A stretch of 64,000 nucleotides of DNA from Burkholderiales bacterium (GTDB lineage Bacteria; Pseudomonadota; Gammaproteobacteria; Burkholderiales; SG8-39): contig JAOAEA010000004.1 in assembly GCA_026417035.1 (NCBI GenBank), positions 48,614 through 112,613 on the forward strand, read 5' to 3'. Shown here piece by piece: positions 23,474 through 31,947 of this stretch. Position 1 is the stretch's first letter; each line of letters opens with the position of its first letter. The notes under the pieces were generated by a model. That model had not been told where the DNA came from, did not search any database, and saw only the letters and a program-made list of their open reading frames with translations. Position numbers and translations under genes: made by a program.

Positions 23474-25285
23474 ATGCTCGCGGGCTTCCTCGGCCGGCTC
23501 ACCGGCGACCGCCGCGAGAAACGCGCGGCGGCGCGCCTCGCGGCCGCCGTGCGCGCGCGGGAAGCCGGCCGGCTCGACGACGCGGAGCGCGCTGCGGCTG
23601 CCGCGCTCGCGGCGCTGCCGGGAAGCGCCGACGCGCATCTCCTCCTCTCCGACATCGCGCTGCGCCGGGGCGACCTCGCGGCCGCCGAGTCGCGCGCGAA
23701 GACCGTGCTGCGCGCGCAGCCCGAGAACGCAGAGGCGCTCTATCTCGTCATCGCCGTGCGCAGGCGCCAGGGGCGCCTCGCGGATGCCGAGCGGCTGCTG
23801 CTGCGCCTGCTCGATTCCGCGCCGGAGCATCTCGACGCCCGCGTCGACCTCGCGGGCATCCTGATCGAGCGCGGGCAGCACGCCGATGCGGCGGCCCTGC
23901 TCAACTACGTCCTGAAGCGCGCGCCGGCGCTCGCTCCGGCGCACGCGAACATGGGCGTCGCGAAACACATGCTCGGCGACGACGCCGCGGCCGCCGAGCA
24001 CTTCCGGGAGGCGCTACGCCTTGCCCCAGCGGACGAGGCGGCGCGCAACAACCATGCGCTGTTCCTGCGCGACCGCGGCGAGCTCGCGGCCGCGGCGGCG
24101 GAGCTGCGCGCGGCGCTCGAGCGGGATCCGGCGTCCGAGCGCACGCGCATCAACCTGGCGAACGTGCTGCGCGAGTCGGCGCAGCCCGGCGAGGCGCTCG
24201 CGGTCCTCGAGGCGGTCCCCGTCGATGGTGCGCTTGCGGCCGAGCGCGCGGCGACGCTCGCCAAGGTGCTGCAGGACCGCGGCGACCTCGCGGCCGCGAC
24301 CGAGGCGCACGACCGGGCGGTGGCGCTGCGCCCGGAAGCGGCGGACGTGCGCCTGACGCGCGCCCTGCATCTCCTCGCCCTCGGCCGTTTCGAGGAGGGC
24401 TGGACCGAGTACGAGCAGCGGCTGCGCGGCAGCGAGTCGCCGCGCCGCGCGTTTCCCGTCCCCGACTGGGACGGCGGGCCGCTCGCCGGCAAGCGGGTCC
24501 TCGTGTATGCGGAGCAGGGGCTCGGCGACGAGATCATGTTCGCGAGCTGCCTTCCCGACCTCGCGCGCGAAGCGGGCCGGGTGGTGGTGGAATGCGACGC
24601 GCGGCTCGCGCGCCTCTTCGCGCACTCGTTCCCGCAGCTCGCGGTCTTCGCGGGGCGGGGCAAGACGAAGCACCCTTGGCTCGCCGAGGCCGGTGAGCTC
24701 GACTGCGCCGTCCCCGCGGGGAGCCTCCCGGGGCTCTACCGCCGGACGCGCGCGGCCTTCCCGGGCACGCCGTATCTCGCCGTGCCGCCGGAGCGTGTTG
24801 CGGCCTGGCGCGAGCGGCTTTCGGGGATCGGCCCGGGACCCTGGGTGGGGGTCGCCTGGCGCGGCGGCGTGGGCAAGACGCGCGAGGCGGCACGCAGCAT
24901 GGCGCCAGCGCGCATGCTGGAGGCGCTTGCGGGCGGCGGACGCCGCTTCGTGAGCCTGCAGCACGGCGTGCGCGCAGGCGAGATCGAGAGCTGCGGCGGG
25001 GCGCTGCACGCCTTCCCCGACGCGCTGACCGATGCGATGGAGCAGGCCAGCCTGATGGCGGCGCTCGACGCGATCGTCACCGTGTGCAACACCACCGTCC
25101 ACCTCGGCGGCGCGCTCGGCCTGCCGGTCCTCGTGCTCGTGCCCTCGAGCCCCGAGTGGCGCTACCAGTACGAGGGCGAGCACATGCCCTGGTACGCGAG
25201 CGTGCGTCTGCTGCGACAGACGGTGCCCGGAGACTGGGACGGGCCGCTCGCGAAGGCGCGCGCCGCCCTGGAAGCGCGATGCTGA
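23474..25285 (+). CDS. TPR-repeat protein with glycosyltransferase-like C-terminal domain
   Basis: A 603-residue protein, second of three with the same architecture. TPR units fill about residues 20-310, with the repeat signature LANVLRESAQPGEALAVLEA and similar. The C-terminal domain has EQGLGDEIMFASCLPDLAR, VAWRGGVGKTREAARS, CNTTVHLGGALGLPVLVLV and SPEWRYQYEGEHMPWY. Its last 7 bases overlap the next gene. The Lys/Arg pattern in WRGG-x5-R is shared by all three. It is probably a paralogue arisen by duplication; the proteins have since diverged in the TPR part. Confidence 0.82.
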   Translation: MLAGFLGRLTGDRREKRAAARLAAAVRAREAGRLDDAERAAAAALAALPGSADAHLLLSDIALRRGDLAAAESRAKTVLRAQPENAEALYLVIAVRRRQGRLADAERLLLRLLDSAPEHLDARVDLAGILIERGQHADAAALLNYVLKRAPALAPAHANMGVAKHMLGDDAAAAEHFREALRLAPADEAARNNHALFLRDRGELAAAAAELRAALERDPASERTRINLANVLRESAQPGEALAVLEAVPVDGALAAERAATLAKVLQDRGDLAAATEAHDRAVALRPEAADVRLTRALHLLALGRFEEGWTEYEQRLRGSESPRRAFPVPDWDGGPLAGKRVLVYAEQGLGDEIMFASCLPDLAREAGRVVVECDARLARLFAHSFPQLAVFAGRGKTKHPWLAEAGELDCAVPAGSLPGLYRRTRAAFPGTPYLAVPPERVAAWRERLSGIGPGPWVGVAWRGGVGKTREAARSMAPARMLEALAGGGRRFVSLQHGVRAGEIESCGGALHAFPDALTDAMEQASLMAALDAIVTVCNTTVHLGGALGLPVLVLVPSSPEWRYQYEGEHMPWYASVRLLRQTVPGDWDGPLAKARAALEARC

Positions 25286-27516
25286 AGCGGCTGCGCGCCC
25301 TCATGGGGCGGCCGGCCGGCGAGTCAGCGGCCGCACGGCCCGTGGTGCCGGATGCCGGCGCGGTGGCGCGGCTGCTCGCGTCGGAGGATGGCGACGCGCT
25401 GCGGGGCGCGGCGCACGCGCTCGCCGCGGCCGGGCAGATCGACGTGGCGCAGGGCTGCCTCGAGCGTGCCGCCGCGCTCGCGCCGGAAGACGCCGTCATC
25501 CTCACCGACCTCGCCGACGTCCTCGGCGCGCGCGGCGACGCGGCGGGGGCGGCACGGCGCTACGGCGAAGCGCTCGCCGCGCGCGATGACTTCGTTCCCG
25601 CGCTCCTCGGGCTCGGAAGGCTGCGGCTCGCCCAGGACGACGCGCGCGGTGCGTCGCAGCTCCTCGAGCGGGCGGCCGCGCTCGAGCCGCGGAACGCGCT
25701 CGCGCAACGCCTCGCGGGCTTCGCCGCGCGCGCCGCGGGCGATCTCGCGACGGCGGCGCAGCGGCTCGCGGCGTCGATCGCGCTCGAGCTCGATGCGGCC
25801 ACGGCACGGGCGCTCGCCGACGTGCTCGACGGTCTCGGACGCGGCACGGAGGCCGATCGCGTGCTGGAGGCGCTCGCGCGCGAGCGGCCCGACGACGCGG
25901 CCGTGCGCGAGCTTCTCGGGGCGCGGGCGCTCGCGCGCGCCGACGCCGCCGCCGCGATCGCCTGGTTCGAGGCGGCGATCGACGCCGCGCCGTCGCCCTC
26001 GGCAGGGCTACACAGCAACCTGGGGCTCGCGTGCCTGCGCGCGGGCCGACTCGACGACGCGATCGACGCCCTCGAGACGGCGATCCATCTCGAGCCCGCT
26101 TTCGTGCCGGCGCACGTGAACCTCGGGCTCGCTTTCGCCGAGGCGCGGCAATGGCCCGATTCGGAGGCGGCGTTCGCACGAGCGCTCGCCCTCGCGCCCG
26201 ACGACCCGCGGGCGCTCGCGGGACTGGGCCGCGCGCTGCACAAGGAATACCGCCTCGAGGAGGCGCTCGCGGCCTTCGAGAAAGCCGCTGCGGCGGCGCC
26301 CGGGTGGCTCGACACCCACGTCCGCATGGGGTTCGTCCTGCGCGACCTGGGGCGCTATGCCGACGCGGCTGCGGCGTTCGCGGCGGCATCGGCGGCGGCC
26401 GGCGGCGACGCTTCGGTCCGGGCGCTCGCGACCGTCGGGCGTGGCCTCATCGCGCTCGACTACCTGCGCGTCGAAGAGGCGCTCGCGCGCTTCGACGAGG
26501 CGCTCGCGACCGGCGCGGGCGTCGATGCCGAGGCGCGGTGGAACATCACCTGCGCCCGGCTCCTCGCCGGCGACTGGGCGCACGCCTGGGAGTTCTACGG
26601 GCTGCGCTGGCAAGCGGAGGTGTTGCGGCGCCCGTTCGCCTGGCCCGAGTGGGGCGGCGAGGACCTCGCGGGCAGGACGCTCCTCGTGTACGCCGAGCAG
26701 GGCCTCGGCGACGAGATCATGTTCGCGTCGTGCTACCCGGAGCTCGCGTCGCGCGGCGCGCGCCTGGTGATCGACTGCGCGCCCAAGCTCGAGAAGCTCT
26801 TCCGGCGCTCCTTCCCGGAGGCGACGGTGCTCGGATCCCTGCAGTCCGAGCCGCCCGAGTGGCTGCGTGCACCGCCCGCGATCGACCTGCAAGCGGCTGC
26901 GGGAACCGTCGCCTCGCTACTGCGCCGGAGCGACGCGAGCTTCCCGCGGCACACGGGCTACCTCAAGGCCGATCCGGAGCGCGTCGCACATTGGCGCACG
27001 CGGCTCACGGCGCTCGGCTCGGGTCCGAAGATCGGCATTTCCTGGCGCGGCGGCACGCCGCGCAGCCGCACACGCCTGCGCTCGATGCGGCTCGCGGACT
27101 GGGCGCCGATCCTCGGGCTCCCGGGCGCGCACTTCGTGAGCCTTCAATACCACGCCGATGCGGGCGAAGAGGTCGCCGCGGCGAATCGCGACTGCGCGTT
27201 CGCCGTGCACCACTGGCAGGACGCCCTCGACGACTACGACGAAACCGCCGCGCTCGTCACCGCGCTCGACGCGGTCGTGAGCGTCTGCACGGCGGTCATC
27301 CATCTCGGCGGCGCGCTCGGCCGGCCTGTCGAAGTCCTCGTGCCCGCATCGCCCGAGTGGCGCTACGGCATCCGCGGAGACCGCATGCCCTGGTATCCCT
27401 CGGTGCGCCTGCATCGCCAGGCTGCGCCCGGGGACTGGGGCGATGTCCTCGCAGCGGTCGCCGCGGAGCTCGTTCGGAAGTTCGGTCTGCGTGCCGCGCC
27501 TGCCCTGCGTGGGTGA
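25279..27516 (+). CDS. long TPR-repeat protein with glycosyltransferase-like C-terminal domain
   Basis: At 745 residues this is the longest of the three TPR-glycosyltransferase proteins. About ten TPR-like units (residues 35-440) precede the catalytic-looking domain (about 465-740; EQGLGDEIMFASCYPEL, ISWRGGTPRSRTRLRSM, CTAVIHLGGALGRPVEVLV, SPEWRYGIRGDRMPWYPSV). The ATG overlaps the previous stop by 7 bases (ATGCTGA). It ends 220 bases before pilA, with the sigma-54 promoter in between. Confidence 0.82.
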   Translation: MLKRLRALMGRPAGESAAARPVVPDAGAVARLLASEDGDALRGAAHALAAAGQIDVAQGCLERAAALAPEDAVILTDLADVLGARGDAAGAARRYGEALAARDDFVPALLGLGRLRLAQDDARGASQLLERAAALEPRNALAQRLAGFAARAAGDLATAAQRLAASIALELDAATARALADVLDGLGRGTEADRVLEALARERPDDAAVRELLGARALARADAAAAIAWFEAAIDAAPSPSAGLHSNLGLACLRAGRLDDAIDALETAIHLEPAFVPAHVNLGLAFAEARQWPDSEAAFARALALAPDDPRALAGLGRALHKEYRLEEALAAFEKAAAAAPGWLDTHVRMGFVLRDLGRYADAAAAFAAASAAAGGDASVRALATVGRGLIALDYLRVEEALARFDEALATGAGVDAEARWNITCARLLAGDWAHAWEFYGLRWQAEVLRRPFAWPEWGGEDLAGRTLLVYAEQGLGDEIMFASCYPELASRGARLVIDCAPKLEKLFRRSFPEATVLGSLQSEPPEWLRAPPAIDLQAAAGTVASLLRRSDASFPRHTGYLKADPERVAHWRTRLTALGSGPKIGISWRGGTPRSRTRLRSMRLADWAPILGLPGAHFVSLQYHADAGEEVAAANRDCAFAVHHWQDALDDYDETAALVTALDAVVSVCTAVIHLGGALGRPVEVLVPASPEWRYGIRGDRMPWYPSVRLHRQAAPGDWGDVLAAVAAELVRKFGLRAAPALRG

Positions 27517-27654
27517 CAGGTGACGTCCAGCGTCAATCGCCCCGGCAGCGGGGCCGTGATGCAGGTCACGCAGCGCGATCGGCGCCCTCCGTCGACGAGA
27601 GAAAGCATCGTCGAATCAGAAGCTTGAATTCTGCGTCTCGGGGCACTTGGGCCA

Positions 27655-27669
27655 TGGCACGAGAAATGC
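27655..27669 (+). promoter_or_regulatory. sigma-54 (RpoN) -24/-12 promoter of the pilin gene
   Basis: TGGCACGAGAAATGC: GG and GC are separated by exactly 10 bases, as RpoN holoenzyme requires, and the TGGCACG half is perfect. The predicted start point is near 27681, about 56 bases before the pilin ATG. Pilin genes are commonly RpoN-dependent through PilR. I could not identify an activator site in the 138 bases upstream. Confidence 0.85.
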
Positions 27670-27736
27670 GTGAAGGGCGCCGTGGCCGGGGTCTTGCCGC
27701 GCCATTCGGACCAGACGACTGACTCGGGAGAACTGC

Positions 27737-28138
27737 ATGAAGACGATCCAGAAGGGCTTCACCCTGATCGAACTGATGATCGTGGTCGCGATCATCGGCA
27801 TCCTGGCGGCGATCGCGCTGCCGGCCTATCAGGACTACACGATCCGCGCGAAGGTCTCGGAGCTGGTGCTCGCGGCGAGCGCGTTCCGCACCTCGGTGAC
27901 GGAGAAGGCGCAGACGGACAACGCGCTCGGCTCGGCGGGCGCGGGCCTCACCGTCACGGTGTTCGGCAAGATCACCGGCGGCAACGTGACCGACGGCGGC
28001 GTGATCACGCTGGCGGGCAGCGCGGCGACGGTGGGCACGGCCGTGACGATCGTGATGACGCCCTCGCTCTCGGGCAACACGGTGGTGTGGTCGTGCACGG
28101 GCACGCCGGCCAAGTTCATGCCCTCTTCCTGCCGCTGA
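27737..28138 (+). CDS. pilA: type IV major pilin
   Basis: A 133-residue type IVa prepilin. The leader MKTIQKG is followed by the processing site and [22 protein letters not shown]. Phe is position 1 and Glu5 is present, so cleavage and N-methylation by PilD are expected. The mature protein is 126 residues. The C-terminal pair of cysteines ([15 protein letters not shown]) would close the usual disulfide loop. The middle is rich in Thr, Ala, Gly and Val, with many possible O-glycosylation positions. It has its own sigma-54 promoter and a strong terminator, so it is monocistronic. The glycosyltransferase-type genes directly upstream make pilin glycosylation plausible. Confidence 0.95.
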   Translation: MKTIQKGFTLIELMIVVAIIGILAAIALPAYQDYTIRAKVSELVLAASAFRTSVTEKAQTDNALGSAGAGLTVTVFGKITGGNVTDGGVITLAGSAATVGTAVTIVMTPSLSGNTVVWSCTGTPAKFMPSSCR

Positions 28139-28166
28139 AGAAGGCGCGCGGGGCCGTTCCACCCAG

Positions 28167-28195
28167 GGCCTCCCGGGAAACCGGGGGGCCTTTTT
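28167..28195 (+). terminator. Rho-independent terminator after pilA
   Basis: GGCCTCCCGG, loop GAAA, CCGGGGGGCC (10 pairs with one G-T), followed directly by TTTTT. The GAAA tetraloop and T tract make it a textbook intrinsic terminator, 28 bases after the pilin stop codon. Confidence 0.93.
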
Positions 28196-28205
28196 CCGTT
28201 CCGCG

Positions 28206-29444
28206 TCACTCGTACCGCAGCGCCTCGATCGGCGAGAGCCGCGAGGCCTTCCGCGCCGGATAGAACCCGAAGAAGATGCCCACCGCCGCGGCGAAGGTCG
28301 CGGCGAGGAGGATCGCGGCCGAGGAGAGCTCGGTGCGCCAGCCGGCAAGCGAGCCGACGGCGAAGGAGCCGGCGACGCCGAGCACGATGCCGACGAAGCC
28401 GCCGACGAGCGACAGCACCACCGCCTCGACGAGGAACTGCGTGAGGATGTCGCGCCCGCGCGCGCCGACCGCCATGCGCAGGCCGATCTCGCGCGTGCGC
28501 TCGGTCACCGACACGAGCATGATGTTCATGATGCCGATGCCGCCGACGACGAGCGACACCGACGCGACCGCGGCGAGGAGCAGCGTGAGGATCCGGCTCG
28601 AGGTCTCCTGCGCCGCGAGGATCTCCGAGAGATTGCGGATGGTGAAGTCGTCGTCCTGCCCCGGCTGGAGCCGGTGCCGCTGGCGCAGGAGCTCGCGGAC
28701 TTTCTCCTCGGCGACCTTCATGTCCGCGCCGGAGCGCACCTTCACGGAGATCGTGGCCACGCGGCGCAGGGTGCTGCCCTGCGCCGTGCCGAGGATGCGG
28801 TTTCGCGCGGTGGCGAGCGGCACGAGCACGACGTCGTCCTGGTCCTGCCCGATCATGCTCTGGCCCTTGCGGTCGAGCACGCCGACGATCGTGAACGGCA
28901 CCTGCTTGATGCGCACTTCCTGATCCACCGGATCGGCGTCGCCGAAGAGCTGCCGGGCCGTCGTCTGGCCGATGAGGGCGACCTTGGCACCGGCGCCGGT
29001 GACCTCCTGCGGCTCGAAGCCACGACCCGCGACGACGGGCCACTCGCGCGCTTCCAGGTACTCGGGCGTCACGCCCTGGATCACGGTGGACCAGTTCGCG
29101 TTCGCCGCCACGATCTGCGCGCCGCCGCGCAGGCTCGGCGCCGCGACCTGCACCTCCTCGACCTCGCGCTGCAACGCCCAGGCGTCGTCCTCGGTGAGCG
29201 TCTGCACCGCGCCCGCGCCGAGGCGCACGCCGCCCGCGGTGGTCGAGCCGGGCACGACGATCATCAGGTTGGATCCGAGGCTCTTGATCTGCTCCTCGAC
29301 GCGCGCTTGCGCGCCGCGGCCGACCGAAATCATGGTGATCACGGCCGCGACCCCGATGATGATGCCGAGCATCGTGAGCGCCGAGCGCAGCTTGTTCACG
29401 CGCAGTGCGCGCAGGGCGATGCGCAGCGTCGCGAGGAGGCTCAT
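28206..29444 (-). CDS. MacB-like ABC transporter permease
   Basis: A 412-residue inner-membrane permease. One N-terminal helix (NKLRSALTMLGIIIGVAAVITMI) is followed by a large periplasmic MacB-type domain (about 45-280) and three C-terminal helices with the FtsX-like signature (LRMAVGARGRDILTQFLVEA...LVGGFVGIVLG). In MacB itself the ATPase and permease are one chain; here they are separate genes. With the ATPase and adaptor upstream it forms a tripartite efflux pump with an outer-membrane channel encoded elsewhere. The substrate is unknown (antibiotics, peptides or siderophores in relatives). Confidence 0.9.
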   Translation of the reverse strand: MSLLATLRIALRALRVNKLRSALTMLGIIIGVAAVITMISVGRGAQARVEEQIKSLGSNLMIVVPGSTTAGGVRLGAGAVQTLTEDDAWALQREVEEVQVAAPSLRGGAQIVAANANWSTVIQGVTPEYLEAREWPVVAGRGFEPQEVTGAGAKVALIGQTTARQLFGDADPVDQEVRIKQVPFTIVGVLDRKGQSMIGQDQDDVVLVPLATARNRILGTAQGSTLRRVATISVKVRSGADMKVAEEKVRELLRQRHRLQPGQDDDFTIRNLSEILAAQETSSRILTLLLAAVASVSLVVGGIGIMNIMLVSVTERTREIGLRMAVGARGRDILTQFLVEAVVLSLVGGFVGIVLGVAGSFAVGSLAGWRTELSSAAILLAATFAAAVGIFFGFYPARKASRLSPIEALRYE

Positions 29445-29511
29445 CGGCCTCGTCCCGCGCCGGACGCGCTCGGGGGCCGGCCCTCGGGGCGCTCCGCCGG
29501 GGTCGCGTCGC

Positions 29512-30252
29512 TCATGCCGCGGCCGGCTCCGGCAGCGCGGCGAGGCGCGCGGCGGCGTCCTCGGGCTCGATCGGGCGGTCCTCGACCACGCGTCCGTCGC
29601 GGAAGCCGACGACGCGCCGCGCGAAGCGCGCGATGTCCGGCTCGTGGGTGACGATCACCACCGTCATGCCGTCGCGGTTGAGGCTCTGGAAGAGCGCCAT
29701 CAGCTCGAAGCTCGTGCGGGTGTCGAGCGCGCCGGTCGGCTCGTCGGCGAGCATGAGCAGCGGGTCGTTCGCGAGCGCGCGCGCGATGGCGACGCGCTGC
29801 TGCTGGCCGCCGGAGAGCTGCGAGGGCAGGTGGTGCGCGCGGTCCTCGAGCCCCACCTGCGCGAGCCGGCGCCGCGCGCGTTCGTGGCGCTCCTGCGCGG
29901 GGACCCCCGCGTAGAGCAGCGGCAGCTCGACGTTGTCGAGCGCGCTCGTGCGCGCGAGCAGGTTGAACTGCTGGAACACGAAGCCGATGCGCCGGTTGCG
30001 GATCGCGGCGAGCGCATCGGCGGAGAGGTGCGAGACCTCCTCGCCCGCGAGCCGGTAGCTGCCCCCGGAGGGCGTGTCGAGGCAGCCGATCAGGTTCATG
30101 AAGGTGGATTTCCCCGACCCCGACGGCCCCATGACGGCGACGAACTCGCCGGCGTCGATCGCGACCGACACGGCGCGCAGCGCGGCCACCGTCTGGTCGC
30201 CCATGCGGTAGGTCTTCGCGAGGTCGCGCGTCTCGATGAGCGGCGCTGGCAT
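29512..30252 (-). CDS. MacB-like ABC transporter ATP-binding protein
   Basis: A 246-residue ATPase of the LolD/MacB group. Walker A is GPSGSGKST, the Q-loop region is FVFQQFNLL, the signature is LSGGQQQRVAIARAL, Walker B is LLMLADEPTGALD, and the switch His is in VIVTHEP. It starts 5 bases after the adaptor stop codon and is followed after 67 bases by the permease. It powers the MacAB-like exporter. Confidence 0.95.
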   Translation of the reverse strand: MPAPLIETRDLAKTYRMGDQTVAALRAVSVAIDAGEFVAVMGPSGSGKSTFMNLIGCLDTPSGGSYRLAGEEVSHLSADALAAIRNRRIGFVFQQFNLLARTSALDNVELPLLYAGVPAQERHERARRRLAQVGLEDRAHHLPSQLSGGQQQRVAIARALANDPLLMLADEPTGALDTRTSFELMALFQSLNRDGMTVVIVTHEPDIARFARRVVGFRDGRVVEDRPIEPEDAAARLAALPEPAAA

Positions 30253-30257
30253 GGGCG

Positions 30258-31835
30258 CTAGAAGGGGAACCGCGGGCCCGGCGGCGCCGACGACCCCGCC
30301 TTCGCGGCAGGGCTCGCGAGCCCGACGATCACTTCCGCGCCCTCGGCGAGCTCGCCGCCGAGGACTTCGGTGTAGGAGCCGTCGGAGATGCCGAGGCGGA
30401 CGTCCACGGCTTTCGGCTGGCCCTTCTCGTCGAGCACGTAGACGCGGCCGCGCGTCGCCGCGCGGCCGGCGTTCGCCGCGACGATCTCCGCGTAGCGCGC
30501 CTTCTGCTCGGGCGTGAGGAATTCGGCGATTTTCTCGCGCAGCTCCGCACGGGCCCGCTCGAACGTCCTGGCGCGCTCGGCCTCCGGAAGGTCGCGCGCC
30601 GCGGCCATCTTCTGCCGGAGCTCGGCGAAGAGCGGCTCGAGCCGCTGCTGCTGGGCGGCGTCGAGCTTGAGCTCGGCGACGAGCCGCTCGCGCAGCTCGC
30701 GCCCGGCGCCCGCGCCCGCCGCCGCCGGCGCCGTCGGGGCGCCCGGTGCCGGCGCCGCCGCCGGCTTGGCGTCCGACGCGCCGGGCAGCCGGAAGCGCAG
30801 CGCCGCGTTGGGCACCTTGAGCGTGGACTGTTTCTGGTCGGTCACGATGCGCACGTTCGCCGTCATCCCCGGGAGCAGGATCTGGTCGGGATTGGGCGCC
30901 GAGACGACGACCGTGTAGCTCACGACGTTCTGCACGACCTGCGCGCTCTTGCGCACCTCCTTCACCTCGCCCCGGAAGGTACGGCCGGGGAAGGAATCGA
31001 CGGTAAAGGTCGCGCCCTGGCCCACGCGGATGCGGCCGACGTCGGCCTCGTCGATCTGCGCGTAGACCTGCATGTCGGTGAGGTTCTGCGCGATCACGAA
31101 GAGCTCTGGCGCCTGCAGGCTCGCCGCGACCGTCTGGCCCGCGTCGACGCTGCGCTTGATCACTACCCCGTCCACCGGCGAGCGGATCGCCGTGCGGTCG
31201 AGGTCGACGCGTGCCTGCGCGAGCTGGCTCTGGCGCTGCTTCACCACGGCCTCCGCGTTGCGCGCCTGCGCCTCGGCCACCGCGAGCTGGGCGCGCGCGG
31301 TCTTCACGCTCTCCTGCGCCTGGTTGAAGACGGCGAGGGCGCGGTCGCGCTCGGCCGCGGAGATGAATTTCTGCGCGTAGAGCGCTTCCTTGCGCTCGTA
31401 GTCGCGCTGCACGTCGCCGAGGTTGACCTCCTCGCGCGACACGATCGCGCGCTGCGCCCCGACGCTCGCCTCCTGCGTGAGCAGCGTCGCGCGCGCCGCC
31501 TCGAGGTCGGCCTCGGCCTGACGCACCTTGAGCTGGAACGACTCCGGGTCGATGCGCGCGATCAACTGGTCCTTCTTCACCAGCGAGTTGAAGTCGACGA
31601 GGATCTCCTTGATCTGGCCGGAGACCTGCGAGCCCACCTGCACCGAGACGACGGGGTTGAGCGAGCCGGTCGCGGCGACGATCGACGTGAGCGGGCCGCG
31701 CTCGACCTTGGCGAGGCGGTAGGTCCCGTTCGCCTCGCCCGGGGCGAGCCACTGCCAGAGGGCGAAGGCGAGGACGAGGACGAGGGCAGCGCCGGCGGCG
31801 ATCCAGGCGGCGCGCGGGAGGCGTTTGGGGTCCAA
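30258..31835 (-). CDS. MacA-like periplasmic adaptor with an inserted LTxxQ-type helical domain
   Basis: A 525-residue membrane-fusion protein: an N-terminal membrane anchor (about 10-30), a lipoyl/barrel-sandwich domain, a long coiled-coil hairpin (about 85-200), and beta-barrel and membrane-proximal regions. Between the beta region ending near residue 350 and the last 60 residues lies an extra segment: a Pro/Ala linker (SDAKPAAAPAPGAPTAPAAA), then about 95 helical residues with FLTPEQKARY, resembling the LTxxQ repeats of Spy/CpxP proteins. Normal MacA is about 370-400 residues. The only available start is TTG at 31835, with no clear ribosome site. Confidence 0.88.
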   Translation of the reverse strand: MDPKRLPRAAWIAAGAALVLVLAFALWQWLAPGEANGTYRLAKVERGPLTSIVAATGSLNPVVSVQVGSQVSGQIKEILVDFNSLVKKDQLIARIDPESFQLKVRQAEADLEAARATLLTQEASVGAQRAIVSREEVNLGDVQRDYERKEALYAQKFISAAERDRALAVFNQAQESVKTARAQLAVAEAQARNAEAVVKQRQSQLAQARVDLDRTAIRSPVDGVVIKRSVDAGQTVAASLQAPELFVIAQNLTDMQVYAQIDEADVGRIRVGQGATFTVDSFPGRTFRGEVKEVRKSAQVVQNVVSYTVVVSAPNPDQILLPGMTANVRIVTDQKQSTLKVPNAALRFRLPGASDAKPAAAPAPGAPTAPAAAGAGAGRELRERLVAELKLDAAQQQRLEPLFAELRQKMAAARDLPEAERARTFERARAELREKIAEFLTPEQKARYAEIVAANAGRAATRGRVYVLDEKGQPKAVDVRLGISDGSYTEVLGGELAEGAEVIVGLASPAAKAGSSAPPGPRFPF

Positions 31836-31906
31836 GGAGCGAGAACTCGGCGATCGGCCGCGGTGTGCCGAAGGCCGCGAAGCTTAGCACGCGGGCGCGC
31901 CGGCCC

Positions 31907-31925
31907 CCGTAACCGGATGTTACGG
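31907..31925. promoter_or_regulatory. palindrome in the macA upstream region (possible operator)
   Basis: CCGTAAC, CGGAT, GTTACGG: a perfect 7-base inverted repeat in the 112-base gap between soxB and the macA-like gene, about 70 bases before the macA TTG. It is not followed by T. It could be a repressor site for the exporter or a 3' stem of the sox transcript. Confidence 0.4.
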
Positions 31926-31947
31926 CCCGACCGCCGCGCCGGACGGC

